Origin: Macrotis lagotis
Taxonomy: Eukaryota; Chordata; Mammalia; Peramelemorphia; Peramelidae
Length of the DNA stretch: 64,000 nt
Direction: 5' to 3'
NCBI RefSeq assembly: GCF_037893015.1
Contig: NC_133660.1
Location: forward strand, 288,583,078-288,647,077
Positions 48,233-59,400 of this stretch are shown here, piece after piece. Within the stretch, counting starts at the first letter, position 1. Each line of letters starts with the position of its first letter. The notes beneath the pieces were generated by a model. The model did not search any database, was not told the DNA's origin, and worked only from the letters and a program-made list of their open reading frames with translations. Position numbers and translations under genes: made by a program.

Positions 48233-48888
48233 TATGGTCTAGTTGCAGGTTGATCCGGAGCAGGAGTTGAAATCAAGGTGTTTTTCTTTCAAGTCTTGAC
48301 TCTTCACTTGGTTATATGACGCTGGACAAGTCACTTAGTCTCTTGATGCCCTAGGCATATCCCTACAACAAAAATGGCATAGCAGGTGAAGTCTGAAATG
48401 ACAAAGGAAGATTATTACATTTCTTCAGTAGAATTTTCCCATATCAATGAAAAAAATTTTGATCAAACTGATTCTATTATAAATGATTCTAGATATGTAT
48501 CTATTCTCAGAGATATGCATTTGTATGCTTTAATAAATATTAATAGAAATCAGTATAAATATGTGTAGAGAATGTCTGTTGCCTCCACCCCCCACCCAGG
48601 AATTGACTGCTCATATTTAGCTTCTGGTTGCAAATTTAAGAGCTAAAAGGCTGGTAAACCTTTACATTTAGAATCCTTTGTTGGGCTTTTATGATCCCAC
48701 TCTCAGGAAGGTAGACTGATGAAACCTTGTTCCAATGGGGAAAACTGTGATATGTGTGTCTATGAATGTTCGATCACACAGATATTCATATAAATTATTT
48801 TATTCCTATTATAAATGTGTGTATTTATATAAATATTAAATGTCTAAGATTTCAAACCAAGCATTTTTTGCATTTTAGAAATAATTGT

Positions 48889-49618
48889 CATGGCGACATG
48901 AAGGGATCGAGTCTTAGGAGCTCTCTGATAAAAACTCATAAACTAAGGACTCTAACTAAACTTTCGAGAGACAGAACCCACAAAGGGACCCAGTGAGGCT
49001 GTTCTCCTACTCAAGGTAACCTGGAAAAGAGCAGAGAGGCTCTGCTCCCTGGGGCCGGAGGGGCGGCCCGCCCGGGGGTGGCCCACCAGAGCCACAGAAC
49101 TTCAGCCTCCTGGAGGCAGCCCCAGGGCGCTGGGAGTCTCAGCTCACAGCAGCGGGGGAGTCTCCTGAGCTGCACCCCGGGGAGCACCGGGCACAAAGTG
49201 GGGGAACAGCGGGGGACCTCTGCCAGAGGGAGCACATGAAGCCCAGCCCTCAGGGCACATAGCCAGCAGCTTGGTCTTTCAGCAGCCTAGACCAGGAAAC
49301 AGAAGCAGGTGGAGCTGGTAAGCAGGAGCCCCCAGGGCATGAGCCCATTGAGCTGAGGGAGGGGAGTGAAGAGAGACTGCAGAGCTCTGTCCTCTGCCCC
49401 AGGAACAGGACTCTGGGGCTCTGACCACACTCAGATCCTGATCGCAATCTAGGCCCCCCATAGAACAGCAGGGCTCCCTCCACCTCAGCCCCTTGGCAGA
49501 GGGGGGCGTTTATGGTCCACAGACCTGGAGGGAGGACAGAACCTCACACACTGAGACCCTTGTGGGAATATCCCAAAAGCTCAGGAAACACCCCCCAAAA
49601 CAGGCTTAGACTGGGAAA
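48889..49618 (+). promoter_or_regulatory. GC-rich 5' UTR / internal promoter of the HAL1-like element
   Basis: The only CpG-rich stretch in an otherwise AT-rich window, with runs such as GGGGCGGCCCGCCCGGG near 49070. L1-type 5' UTRs carry internal Pol II promoters; that role is inferred from position and composition. It lies about 5.2 kb upstream of the OR-3 coding exon. Confidence 0.55.
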
Positions 49619-50732
49619 ATGAACAAAGAAACAAGAGGAAGACCATTGAGAAATATTTTGCAAATGAGCCCAAGAAGGATCAAAATACTCAGTCTGAAGA
49701 TGAGGAAGCACAAGCTCCTGCATCTAAAGACTCCAAGAAAAACAGAAATTGGGCTCAGGCTATGACAGAGCTCAAAAAAGACTTTGAAAAACAAATGAGG
49801 GAGTTTGAAGAAAAACTGGGAAAATAAAGGAGAGAGATGCAGGAAAAACATGAAAATGAAGCCAGCAGCTTAGTCAAGGAAATCCAAAAAAATGCTGAAG
49901 AAAATAGCATGCTAAAAACCAGCTTAGGTCAAATGGATAAAACAGTTCAAAAAGTTATTGAGGAGAAGAATGCTTTAAAAAGCAAAATTGGCCAGATGGA
50001 AAAATAGATAAGAAAACTCTCTGAGGAGAACAAATCCTTCAGTCAAAGAATAGAATGCAGGGAGATTGATGAATTTACCAGAAATCAGGAATCAATACTT
50101 CAAAACCAAAAGAAAAAAGAAAAATTAGAAGAAAATGTGAAATATCTCATTGAAAAAACAACTGATATGGAAAACAGACTTAGGAAAGATAATTTGAAAA
50201 TTATTGGAATACCTGAAAGTCATGATCAGGAAAAGAGCCTTGACATCATTTTCAAAGAATTACTACAGGAAAATTGCCCTGATATTCTAGAAGCAGAGGG
50301 CAAAAATAGAAATGGAGAGAATCCACCGATCCCCCCAGAGAAAGAGATCCCAAAAAATCAACCCCTAGGAATATTATAGCCAAGTTCCAGAACTCCCAAG
50401 TCAAAGAGAAAATATTACAAGCAGCGAGAAGGACACAGTTCAAATATCGTGGAGCTGCAGTCAGGATCACACAGGACTTAGCAGCAGCTACATTGGAAGC
50501 TTGTAGGGCTTGGAATACAATATACTGGAAGGCAAAAGAGCTTAGAATGCAGCTTAGAATGAACTACCCAGCAAGGCTGAATGTCCTCTTCCAGGGAAAA
50601 AGATGGACTTTCAATGAACCAGGGGAATTTCAAAGGTTCCTTTTGGAATGGCCAGAGCTGAACAGAAGGTTTGATCTTCAGATACAGGACTCAGGTGAAG
50701 CATGGAGATTGGAGGAGAGGGGGGAAATATGA
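49619..50732 (+). pseudogene. ORF1 (RNA-binding protein) of the HAL1-like element, decayed
   Basis: L1 ORF1 proteins form trimers and bind the element RNA. Starting MNKETRGRP, a frame change near 49650 leads into KYFANEPKKDQNTQSEDEE, then a Lys/Glu-rich coiled coil with FEKQMREFEEK and MDKTVQKVIEEKNAL. The RRM starts near 50195 with NLKIIGIPESHDQEKS; the C-terminal domain includes VKEKILQAARR, AWNTIYWKAKELR and PARLNVLFQGKRWTFNEPGE. In-frame stops occur near 49825 and 50004, and the frame breaks again in the RRM (50379), so no full protein is possible. The closest match in the window is the ORF1 C-terminus of the segment-A L1 (RWKFNEMEDFQLFLRKRPE). Confidence 0.8.
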
Positions 50733-51209
50733 GGGACTTAATGAGGCTGAACTGCATGTATAGAAAAATGATACTGATAATATTCATATGAATCATCTCA
50801 GTTAATAGAGCAGGTAGAGGGAGCTTTTATAGTTGAAGCACAGGAGAAAGCTGAATTGGAAGATAAAATATGGTGTAAAAATGAAGTCAATAGAAAAAAA
50901 GGGAAATGGAATGGGAGAAAGAAAAAGGAGAGGGGGAATAGTCCAAGCTATTTCACATAACTAGATTTTTTTTTTTTATTACAATGTGCTATTGCAATGA
51001 TATGGAAGTGGGGAGGCAAGGGGGAATGAGGGAACCTTTGCTCTCATCAGAGATGGCTAGGAGAGGAAACAGCATATATACTCAATGGGGTATAGACATC
51101 TGGAGTAAGAAGGAGGGGGGAGCAGGGGAAGGGGTGGGGATGTGAATAAAGGAGGAGAGGATGGACCATGGGGGGAGAGTGGCCAGATATGACACATTTT
51201 CTTTCTTTA

Positions 51210-51905
51210 CTTCTTGCAAGGGTCTGAGATTGGAAGGCCTGCCCAGGACCATAGGGCCAGGTGGATTCTGGGCCTAAGGGGTGGTATGGGGGCTCAGGGC
51301 TTCTTGGCCCCAGGACCAGGGATCTGTCTGCTGTGCCACTCAGCTACCCTACAGCAGAGTCGGAGTGAAAGGAGAGAGAAAATAGAGTACATGGTAGTGG
51401 AGAAATAAGAAAGGAGGGAGTTGCGAGCAGCAATGGCAACGTTGGAAAAATATGGAAGTAACTTTTGTGATGGACTTATCATAAAGAATGTGATCCATTC
51501 ACGACAGAGTTGACGGTGTTGGAACAAAGACTGAAACACATTTTTTGTTAATATTATTTGGGGGAGGGTGCAGGGCAAGTGGGGCTGGGTGGCCTGCCTG
51601 GGGCCACATAGCAGGGTGATCATTGGGTGTCTGGGGCTGGATTTGGACCCAGGTGTTCCTGGCTCAAGGGCCAGTGCTCTGTCTGCCACCCAGCCACCCC
51701 TACTATTATTACTATTTTATTTTATTTTGGGTCTTTCTTTGTTTTTTTCTTTTCTTCTTTTTGTTTTTTGCACGGCAGTGGGGATCGGTGGCTTGCATGT
51801 CACATGGCTGGGTGATTATTGGGTTTACAAGGCTGGATATGGACTTGGGTGCTCATGGCTCCAGGGCTGGTGCTTCGTCCATTGCTCCACCCGGCCATAC
51901 CTACA
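51210..51905 (-). repeat. Three tandem, transition-skewed antisense SINE-like units in the HAL1-like 3' part
   Basis: Units at about 51217-51350, 51570-51703 and 51770-51903 each follow the antisense marsupial SINE from GGCTTGCCC through CTGGATTTGAACCCAGGT to the terminal GCCACCTAGCTGCC. They differ from the other SINEs here mainly by A-to-G and some T-to-C or C-to-T changes on the plus strand (for example GTGTCTGGGGCTGGATTTGG). Confidence 0.6.
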
Positions 51906-52814
51906 ATTATTACTATTATTATTTTTAATTTTAATTTTTTTTCTCCCCCCTTTACTTTTTTACCCAAGCAAGTCTATCTATATTCATGGGGGGAGGGGTA
52001 TTTTGTTTACTTGTAAACAAGTATATTTTATTAATGTAAAGAAAAACATTTCTACAAAATGAGAATAAAAAATAAATAAAAAAAGAAATAATTGTTTTCC
52101 AAATGTCTATAAATTGTATATATATCGATATATAATACACATATATACATAGTAAATATGATGACTTATGCATATGCATGTGTATAACTAGAAACCTAAT
52201 TGTTCGATGTGTATATGAATTCATATATACTTTTCCATGTACACATATCCCTAATTCACGCATTCACCTATACACTTGTGTGCAAGAGTATAAAAGCAAG
52301 TACACACATATAGCAGCAAGTCATTGACGGTGTCTATACTTTGTGGTTTTTTGCACATTATTTCCCAAATCCAAGAGAACGTTTGCAGCTTAAGAGTAGA
52401 GAACAAATTTTTGATTTGAAAAAAAGAATCCTCTACCTAACCATGGAATCGGAAATATAAAATGAAATTTCAGTTGAATAACCATCCCATTTGCAGTATT
52501 CCTGTCACGTTCCTCCCCATTCCAGGCCTTACATCATTCAGTTATCTTACTGGTCTTTGCCAAAGCACAGATCTGACCATGATATTACCTAGTCAATAAA
52601 CTTAACAAAAGGATCCCTTATATGAGACCCTTTAATATAACCAAAAACGTTTTGGGAGGAATGTTTCCTTCCAAAATTATGTACTTTTATTCAGTTAGTA
52701 CCTACATGTATTTGTAAATATTTGCATACCTATATTTAGAACAAAAATACTGCCTATTACAATTTATTTAGTATTTGTATTCTATATAGAAACATACATA
52801 TATATATATTATGT

Positions 52815-53160
52815 ATATATACCGAGAGATATTTATATGCATACATAAATACATAGATAGGTAAAAAGATAGACCGATAGATAGAAAACCATGAATATTT
52901 CTGATTATTCCATATTTTTTCCATGAAGTTCAAAATCCCTCCTCTAATGTAGACTTTAAAAAATAACAAATTAAATGGACTTGCATTTTGGACAAGATGG
53001 AAGGGCTCAGTGAAAGTTCCTCATGGCATACAAAGACCGACCTGACCACATGAGATTAAAGAGCAAACTCCTTTCTCCATGTTATTAATAAAAAAAAACT
53101 GCTAACTTAAATAATTATACTCAAGGGAAAGGTCAAAAAACCTATGGCTAATACAGATGA
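52815..53160 (+). repeat. OR upstream repeat D, distal copy (B2)
   Basis: Tandem-duplicate counterpart of 32846-33195. Confidence 0.88.
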
Positions 53161-54074
53161 CTTCATTACTTTGGGTACTAGAGGATGCATTTCCCCAAAG
53201 GATAGTAGACAGTATATCTCCATTTGCCTAATGTTCACCCAGTATTTCAGCTAATGTCATAGCTTCACGAAGAATTGGAGTTCCCTTTGCCCTCAGAAGC
53301 TCCAAATGAGAACAGAAAAAAATTTAGTGAGGATAAAGATAATTTTGGATACTGTCTAGGACCTGAGATTTAGAGAAGGGAAAAAAGTCCATAATTTTGA
53401 AAGGAGAAATGTCACAGCGTATCTCAGGTAGTATTTCATGGAGTCATTGTTGTGGGTTTTTTTAATATTGCATATCAGAATGGTGAAATTGTTTATATAA
53501 TTAAGTGGTTATTGGTATTCTTGGATTTCATATATGTATTATAGTATTGGACCTTACAAAATCATTATGGTATAGAATATTTGAATTAAGGAAAAGCAAC
53601 TGAAATCCTTCCTCTAGTATTCAATAGCTGTATATCTGAGTACAAGTCATGTTACCACGGTGAGCTTTTATTTCTCATCTAAAATATGAATGGAAAACCT
53701 ATAGCATCTCAGAGTTTGCACCATGGACATGATATTTGTGAAACTATTTACAAAATAAACCCGAGTAAAAAACCATTATTATTTTTGTTTTGTCCTACAT
53801 AAACAGATACAAGATCTAACTCAGATAACTCCGGATCTGCAGATTGGGGTAAATTGTAAAAATTTATATCAAAGCTGGTTAAGATCTTCTCTGTCCTTCC
53901 CTCAGGGTTATAGGTAAGTACCGACTGAAATAGTTCCTTTATAAAAGGTGTTTGGAATAATCTTACATATTGTGAACAAGATTTGTTCTAATTATTGATA
54001 TAAATATTTTTATTATCATTTTATTATCTCTACCATTCTTAAATAATAGGCACCATGACAATACCTAGAGAAAT

Positions 54075-54230
54075 AATTTCTCAATTGGATTTAAATCCAT
54101 ACTTGAACAGAAACTCTTTTTTGTGCCTCTCCCCAAATGACTGAACTTCTGAGTGCTTGAAACCAATAAGACAATCAGTTGATATTACTGAATTTGCAGA
54201 GGAGATTTTTTTCTCCTGGTGCATTAATTC
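54075..54230 (+). mobile_element. MIR-type SINE fragment upstream of OR-3
   Basis: Paralogue of 34110-34265. Confidence 0.55.
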
Positions 54231-54321
54231 TTTGAAAAAAATCATAGTTATATTTAAATATTATTAATACAGAATGCAAGAAATATAACATTTTAGGGGT
54301 CATATATGTATATACATATGT

Positions 54322-54660
54322 GTATACACCGAGAGATATTTATATGCATACATAAATACATAGAGAGGTAAAAAGATAGACTGATAGAAAAACATGAATA
54401 TGTCGATTATTCCATATTTTTTTCCATGAAGATCAAAATCTCTCCTCTAAGGTAAACTTTAAAAAGACCAAGTTAAATGGACTTGCATTTTAGACAAGAT
54501 TGAAGGACTAAATGAAAGGTCCTCATGGCATACAAAGACCTACCTGACCAGATGAGATTAAAGGGTAAACTCCTTTCTCCAAGTTATTAATTAAAGAACT
54601 TCTACCTTAAATAATTATACTCAAGGGAAAGGTTAGAGACTCTATGGCTAATACATATCT
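54322..54660 (+). repeat. OR upstream repeat D, proximal copy (B2)
   Basis: Counterpart of 34366-34702; ends about 160 bp before the OR-3 ATG. Confidence 0.88.
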
Positions 54661-54805
54661 GTTAAAAGAATCTGATTACCTCACTAAGACGGTGAGTAAC
54701 AGCAGATTTATGTTCTTGGACTTTCTCTATGTAGTACAGTGTTTCTATGCTCTCCTTTTAGATTTTGATATCGTCTATTCATTTAAATTGAAGAAGAAGA
54801 ATTAC

Positions 54806-54820
54806 AGGATCCCAGAAGTC
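54806..54820 (+). promoter_or_regulatory. Splice-acceptor-like AG and 13-nt leader of OR-3
   Basis: ATTACAG, then GATCCCAGAAGTC, then the ATG at 54821. Same spacing as in both other receptors. It supports the chosen start over the longer open frame. Confidence 0.5.
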
Positions 54821-55804
54821 ATGGGTAATTGCACCATCATCATGGAATTCTTCCTTATGGAGTTTTCTAGCATACGAGGGCTTCAGGTCTTACATGCCCT
54901 CCTTTTTTTGCTGATATATGTTGCATCCCTAATGGGCAACCTCCTTACTATCACTGCCATTGTCACTGACCAGCACCTTCATTCTCCAATGTATTTTTTT
55001 CTGAGCAACTTATCCGTGCTGGATATTGGCTGCATCTCAGCCACTCTTCCCAAATTCATTGTGAATTCCCTGACCGGCAATCAGTCCATTTCTCTTCTTG
55101 GCTGTGCTGCTCAGATGTTCTTCATTATCTTCTTTGCTGCAGCAGAATTTGCTTTGCTTGTGGCTATGTCCTATGACCGCTATGTGGCCATCTGTCAGCC
55201 TTTGCACTATGAGGTCATCATGACACCACTCCGCTGTCTTTGGATGGCAATTGGTTCATGGCTCAGTGGGTTCATCTACTCAACTCTACATACAGGAAAC
55301 ATATTCCGCTTGCCTTTCTCAGGATCCAACATCATCCATCAGATTTTTTGTGATGTCCCTCATATCTTAAAGGTTTCAACTTCTGAGGTTCGTGATACTG
55401 AGTATGTACTCCTTGCCACAAGTTCATCTTTACTTTTGTTCTGCTTTGGCTTTGTAATTATATCCTATACCTATATCTTTTCCACTGTATTTAAAATGCC
55501 ATCTGTGGAAGGACGGTCCAAAGCCTTGTCTACATGTTCACCACAATTGATTATACTTTTTTTATTCCTTCTTGCTGGCATTGTTACAGTTCTTGCTCCT
55601 ATGTCAGACTCTTCTCCAATCCAGAATCTTCTGATTTCAATGACTTACACAGTATTACCTCCATTCATGAACCCTATTATTTATAGTCTGAGGAATATGA
55701 AAATCAAAGTTGCACTGGGTAGGATAATCAAAACTATCTTTTTTTCCCAAAGAAGGAAATGCCTATCACTGAAAAAATTAAAAAGTGAAAGAATCTTTGA
55801 TTGA
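54821..55804 (+). CDS. Olfactory receptor OR-3 (class II, family 14-like), intact
   Basis: A complete single-exon odorant receptor of 327 residues. Motifs: NCT glycosylation site at residue 3, GN 39-40, LHSPMYFFL 53-61, Cys95, DRY at 119-121 in MSYDRYVAIC, loop-2 Cys177, SYTYIFSTV near 215-223, KALSTC 234-239 and NPIIYSLRN 284-292. The open frame reaches back to 54644, but the added residues look like random translation of 5' flank. The ATG at 54821 is preferred: it sits 13 nt after an acceptor-like AG (54806-54807) and aligns with the start of OR-1. Loop-2 positions 167 and 187, usually Cys, are Ser and Thr. The C-terminal tail is about 10 residues longer than in OR-2 because of a small indel. 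It lies in the second tandem duplication unit, about 2.7 kb downstream of the HAL1-like insertion. The ligand is unknown. Confidence 0.94.
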   Translation: MGNCTIIMEFFLMEFSSIRGLQVLHALLFLLIYVASLMGNLLTITAIVTDQHLHSPMYFFLSNLSVLDIGCISATLPKFIVNSLTGNQSISLLGCAAQMFFIIFFAAAEFALLVAMSYDRYVAICQPLHYEVIMTPLRCLWMAIGSWLSGFIYSTLHTGNIFRLPFSGSNIIHQIFCDVPHILKVSTSEVRDTEYVLLATSSSLLLFCFGFVIISYTYIFSTVFKMPSVEGRSKALSTCSPQLIILFLFLLAGIVTVLAPMSDSSPIQNLLISMTYTVLPPFMNPIIYSLRNMKIKVALGRIIKTIFFSQRRKCLSLKKLKSERIFD

Positions 55805-56470
55805 GATAGTGAATGCACAAGGTAACACAAGTGCTCTCAAAGTGAATTTTCATCAAATTAGGATAATTGAGATAAGGTCTCTTCCCTTCATTAATCTTTC
55901 AAATAATTATAGTACTTTTTTTTGTTATTCCCCCAAAGTCAGAATTTTAGTCCCCCAAATGATGGCCAATTCAAGGATCAAGATTCTCCATTTGACTAAA
56001 GTTTTCAAATTATATATCAAGAACAAGTTCTGGTGTGTTTATTTTGGATAGTAACTTAAAGGAAAAATACTTCATGAGATAGCATCCTATGAACACTGAC
56101 AACAACATATCTCTCCTGCCAACAGTGTGAGGTTCATTGTCCCATAATGAGTAGGAAGAAAAGGCACACACAGAATAGAGGATGAGAGTCATGGCTGCTT
56201 GCGAACACATTGGGATTTATATCACGTTTCTCAGTTTTAACATGAAGATTTCTTTCTAAGGACATGCTCATGCTGCTTCTCCTGAAGGCCAAGTATCTGC
56301 TGGTAAGGTCAGTCATCTCGGCTTCCTGGTCTCTTCGTATTCTTCATTCATCTCCTACAAGCAAAGCCTGATTTCTTCTTCATTCAAGGAACTCTAATGT
56401 CAGAATTGTCCTCTGCCCCCACTCACTCAGGCTGTTTCTGTTTAGACATGTTTCTTCATTGACAAGTTTG
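55805..56470 (+). other. OR-3 3' flank
   Basis: Collinear with the OR-2 flank; no coding signal. It ends against the A3 L1. Confidence 0.6.
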
Positions 56471-59400
56471 ACATCATTCCCATAGTATGAATTGTTCTAA
56501 GTCAAATGTTATGAAAGAGAAATCATATCCTTAAGGAAGAAAGAAATAGCATGAGACATACCAGAATTACATAATAAAACAACATTTTTTAAATTAAAGA
56601 TAATCCTTGGTCTTTGTTCAAACTCCACAACTCTTTATTAGGATATAGATGGCATTCTCCATCACAGACACCCCAAAATTTTGCCTGAATGTTGCCTGTT
56701 GGTATGAGCAAATCAATTAAGTTTGATCATCACACACATGTTGCTTTTAGGGTGTACTGTTCTTCTGGGTCTGCTCATCTCGCTCAGTATCAGTTCATGC
56801 AAATTCATCCAGGCTTCCCTGAATTCCCATCCTTCCTGAGTTCTAATAGAGCAATAATGTTCTCTCACATAAAGATACCACAGTATGTTAAGCCATTCTC
56901 TAATTGATGGACATTCCCTCAGTTTCCATTTCTTTACCACCACAAATAGAGTGGTTATGACAATTTTTGTACAGGTGAAGTTTTTCCCTTTTTCATAATC
57001 TCTTCATGGTATAGACCCAGTAGTGGTATTGTTGGATCAAAGGGTATGCACATTTTTATTGTCCTTTGGGCATAATTTCAAATTGCTCCCCAGAAAGGTT
57101 GGATGTTCACAATTCCACGAACAATGTATTCCACCACATCCCTTCCAACATTCATCATGGTCCTTTCTGATCATATTGGCCAGTCTCAGAAGTGTGAGGT
57201 GGTACCTCAGAGATGTTTTAATTTGCATTTGTCTAATAATTAGTGATTTAGAGCAATTATTCATATGATTATGGATTGCTTTGATTTCCTCATCCATAAA
57301 TTGCCTTTGCATATCCTTTGACCATTTGTCAATTGGGGAAGGGCTTGTATTTTTTTTAAAAAAACTTACACAGTTTTCTATATATTTTGGAGGTAAGTCC
57401 TTTATCAGAAACACTAGTTGTAAAAATTATTTCCCAATTTGCTTCATTACTTTTGATCTTGGTTACCGTAGTTTTGTCTGTGCAAAAACTTTTTAATTCA
57501 ATGTAATCAAAATTATCTAGTTTGTTTTTAGTGTTTTTCTCCATCTCTTCCTCGATCTTCTAGTTTGGCTATTTGTTTTTTTATTATCTAGATCCTGTAT
57601 CCATTTGGATCTTATCTTGGTATAGGGTGTGAGGTTTTCATCTATTCCAAGTTTCTTCCATACTAACTTCCAATTTTCCCAGCACTTTTTATCCCAATAG
57701 CTAGACTCTTTGGGTATATCAAACAGTAGATTACTATAATCGTTTCCTGCTATTGCATATAGTCTATTCCAATGATCCCACTGCTCTATCTCTTAACCAA
57801 TACCAGAAAGTTTTGATGACTGATGTTTTGTAATATAATTTTAAGTCTGGTAGGGGTAATCCACCTTCTTTTGCACTTCCCCCCCCCATTATATCCCTAG
57901 AGATTCTCGACTTTTTATTTGTCCATGTGAATTTACTTACAATTTTTTTTCTAACTCATTGAAAAGATTTTTTGTAATTTTGATTGGTAGGGCACTAAAC
58001 ATGTAGTTTAATTTTGGTAGAATTGTCATATTTATTGTATTTGGTTGGCCTGTCCATGAGCAGTTGATATTTGCTCAGTTAGTTTATTCTGATTTTATTT
58101 TTGTGAGAAGTGTTTTGTAATTGTTTCCAAAAAGTTTCTGAGTCAGCTTTGACAGGTAGACTCCCAGGTATTTTATATTATCTGAGGTTACTGTGAATGG
58201 GATTTCTCTTTCCAGCTCTTTCTGCTGCATCTTGCTAGTCATATATGGAAATGTTGAGTATTTATGAGAGTTTATTTTATATCCTGTGACTTTGCTAATG
58301 TTACAAATTATTTCTAGTAGTTTTTTAGATGATTTTTTGGGATTCTCTAGGTTTACCATCATGTCATCTGCAAAGATTAGGAGTTTTGTCTCTTCCTTCC
58401 CTATTCTAATTACTTTGATTTCTTTTTCTCTCTTATTGCTGAAGCTAACATTTCTAATACAATATTGAATAGTATTGGTGATAATGGGCATCCTTGTTTT
58501 CTTGTCTATGTCTTCCTGTATCTCTTTTAATTTCTCTAAGAATTCGTATGCTATCCCATTGGGTGCATACACATTCGGTATTGGAATTACTTAATTCTCT
58601 ATGGTACCTTTTAGGAGCATAGAGTTTCCTTCTTTAGCTCTTTTAACACTATCTATTTTTGCAGCTGCTTTGACTAAAATAAGCATTGCTACCGTGATTT
58701 TTTCACTTCAGCTGAAGTAAAATAGATTTTGTTCCAGCCTTTCACCTTTACTCTATATGTATCTCTCTGCTTTAGATGAGTTTCTTGTAAGCAGCATATA
58801 GTAGGATACTGTTTTTTAATCCACTCTGCTATTTGCTTACATTTTAAGGGAGAGTTCAACTCATTCTTATTCATATAATTCAATAATTCAATAATTATTA
58901 CCACTTTATTGCCTTCTATGTTATCTTCCCTCTGCTTGTATTTCCCCCTCTTTTTCCCATTATCCATCTTCCTTATGAATTCTGCCACCTTCAATTTGTT
59001 TGCCCTCCTATATCCAACCCCCCTTCCCCACTTCCCTTGGCCCCTTCTTCCTTCCCTTCCTTATTTTTATTCCCCTTTTCCTCCCCCTCCCCTTTTCCCC
59101 TTTTAAAACGTTAAAGGTAAGATAAGTTTCTTAACTGAATGTGTGTATGTTAACTTAAAGCCAATCTGATGACAATAAGATTCAGGCAGTTCTCATCTCC
59201 TCCCTTCTTCCCCTCTATTGCAGTAAGTCCTTTGGATCTCTTAATGTAGTGAGATTTACCCCATTCAGTCTACTCCATCCTTCCATATATTTACTGTACT
59301 CTTTTTTAAGGAGGTGTTGTTTTTAAATCATTCTATCTGAGTCACAGAAAGGTCTTCAGTGTCCATCACTTCTGGCTATTCTCTCTACTAGAATTTCAAT

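Larger units (their letters stand above)
48889..52083 (+). mobile_element. HAL1-like LINE (ORF1 only), insertion private to B2
   Basis: A 3.2-kb retroposon flanked by 12-bp direct repeats AGAAATAATTGT (48877-48888 and 52084-52095) and absent at the matching site in B1 (about 32105). Order: GC- and CpG-rich 5' UTR (48889-49618), L1-type ORF1 (about 49619-50732) with coiled coil, RRM and C-terminal domain, then about 1.3 kb of A/G-rich and SINE-like sequence and an A-rich end. No endonuclease or reverse transcriptase follows ORF1. That is the layout described for HAL1 (half-L1) elements, which borrow L1 machinery. It could instead be an L1 that lost ORF2, but the long unique 3' part argues for HAL1. 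Confidence 0.8.
44667..56470 (+). repeat. Segmental duplication, segment B copy 2 with OR-3
   Basis: Tandem copy of B1, joined head-to-tail to the end of A2. It has gained a 3.2-kb HAL1-like LINE at 48889-52083 and lacks about 400 bp at 46917. The OR in this copy is intact. Confidence 0.93.

Noticed and set aside
49011-49483. Minus-strand open frames rich in Pro, Leu, Ser and Gly
   Set aside because: They are antisense shadows of the GC-rich HAL1-like 5' UTR and match no protein I know.
51568-52062. A 164-residue plus-strand open frame with hydrophobic, Trp/Gly/Phe-rich composition
   Set aside because: It spans SINE-like units and T-rich tracts in the HAL1-like 3' part; overlapping frames are open for the same compositional reason.
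54644-54820. N-terminal extension of the OR-3 open frame to 386 residues
   Set aside because: The added residues have no OR counterpart, lie upstream of a conserved acceptor-like AG, and the equivalent in OR-1 is not open.
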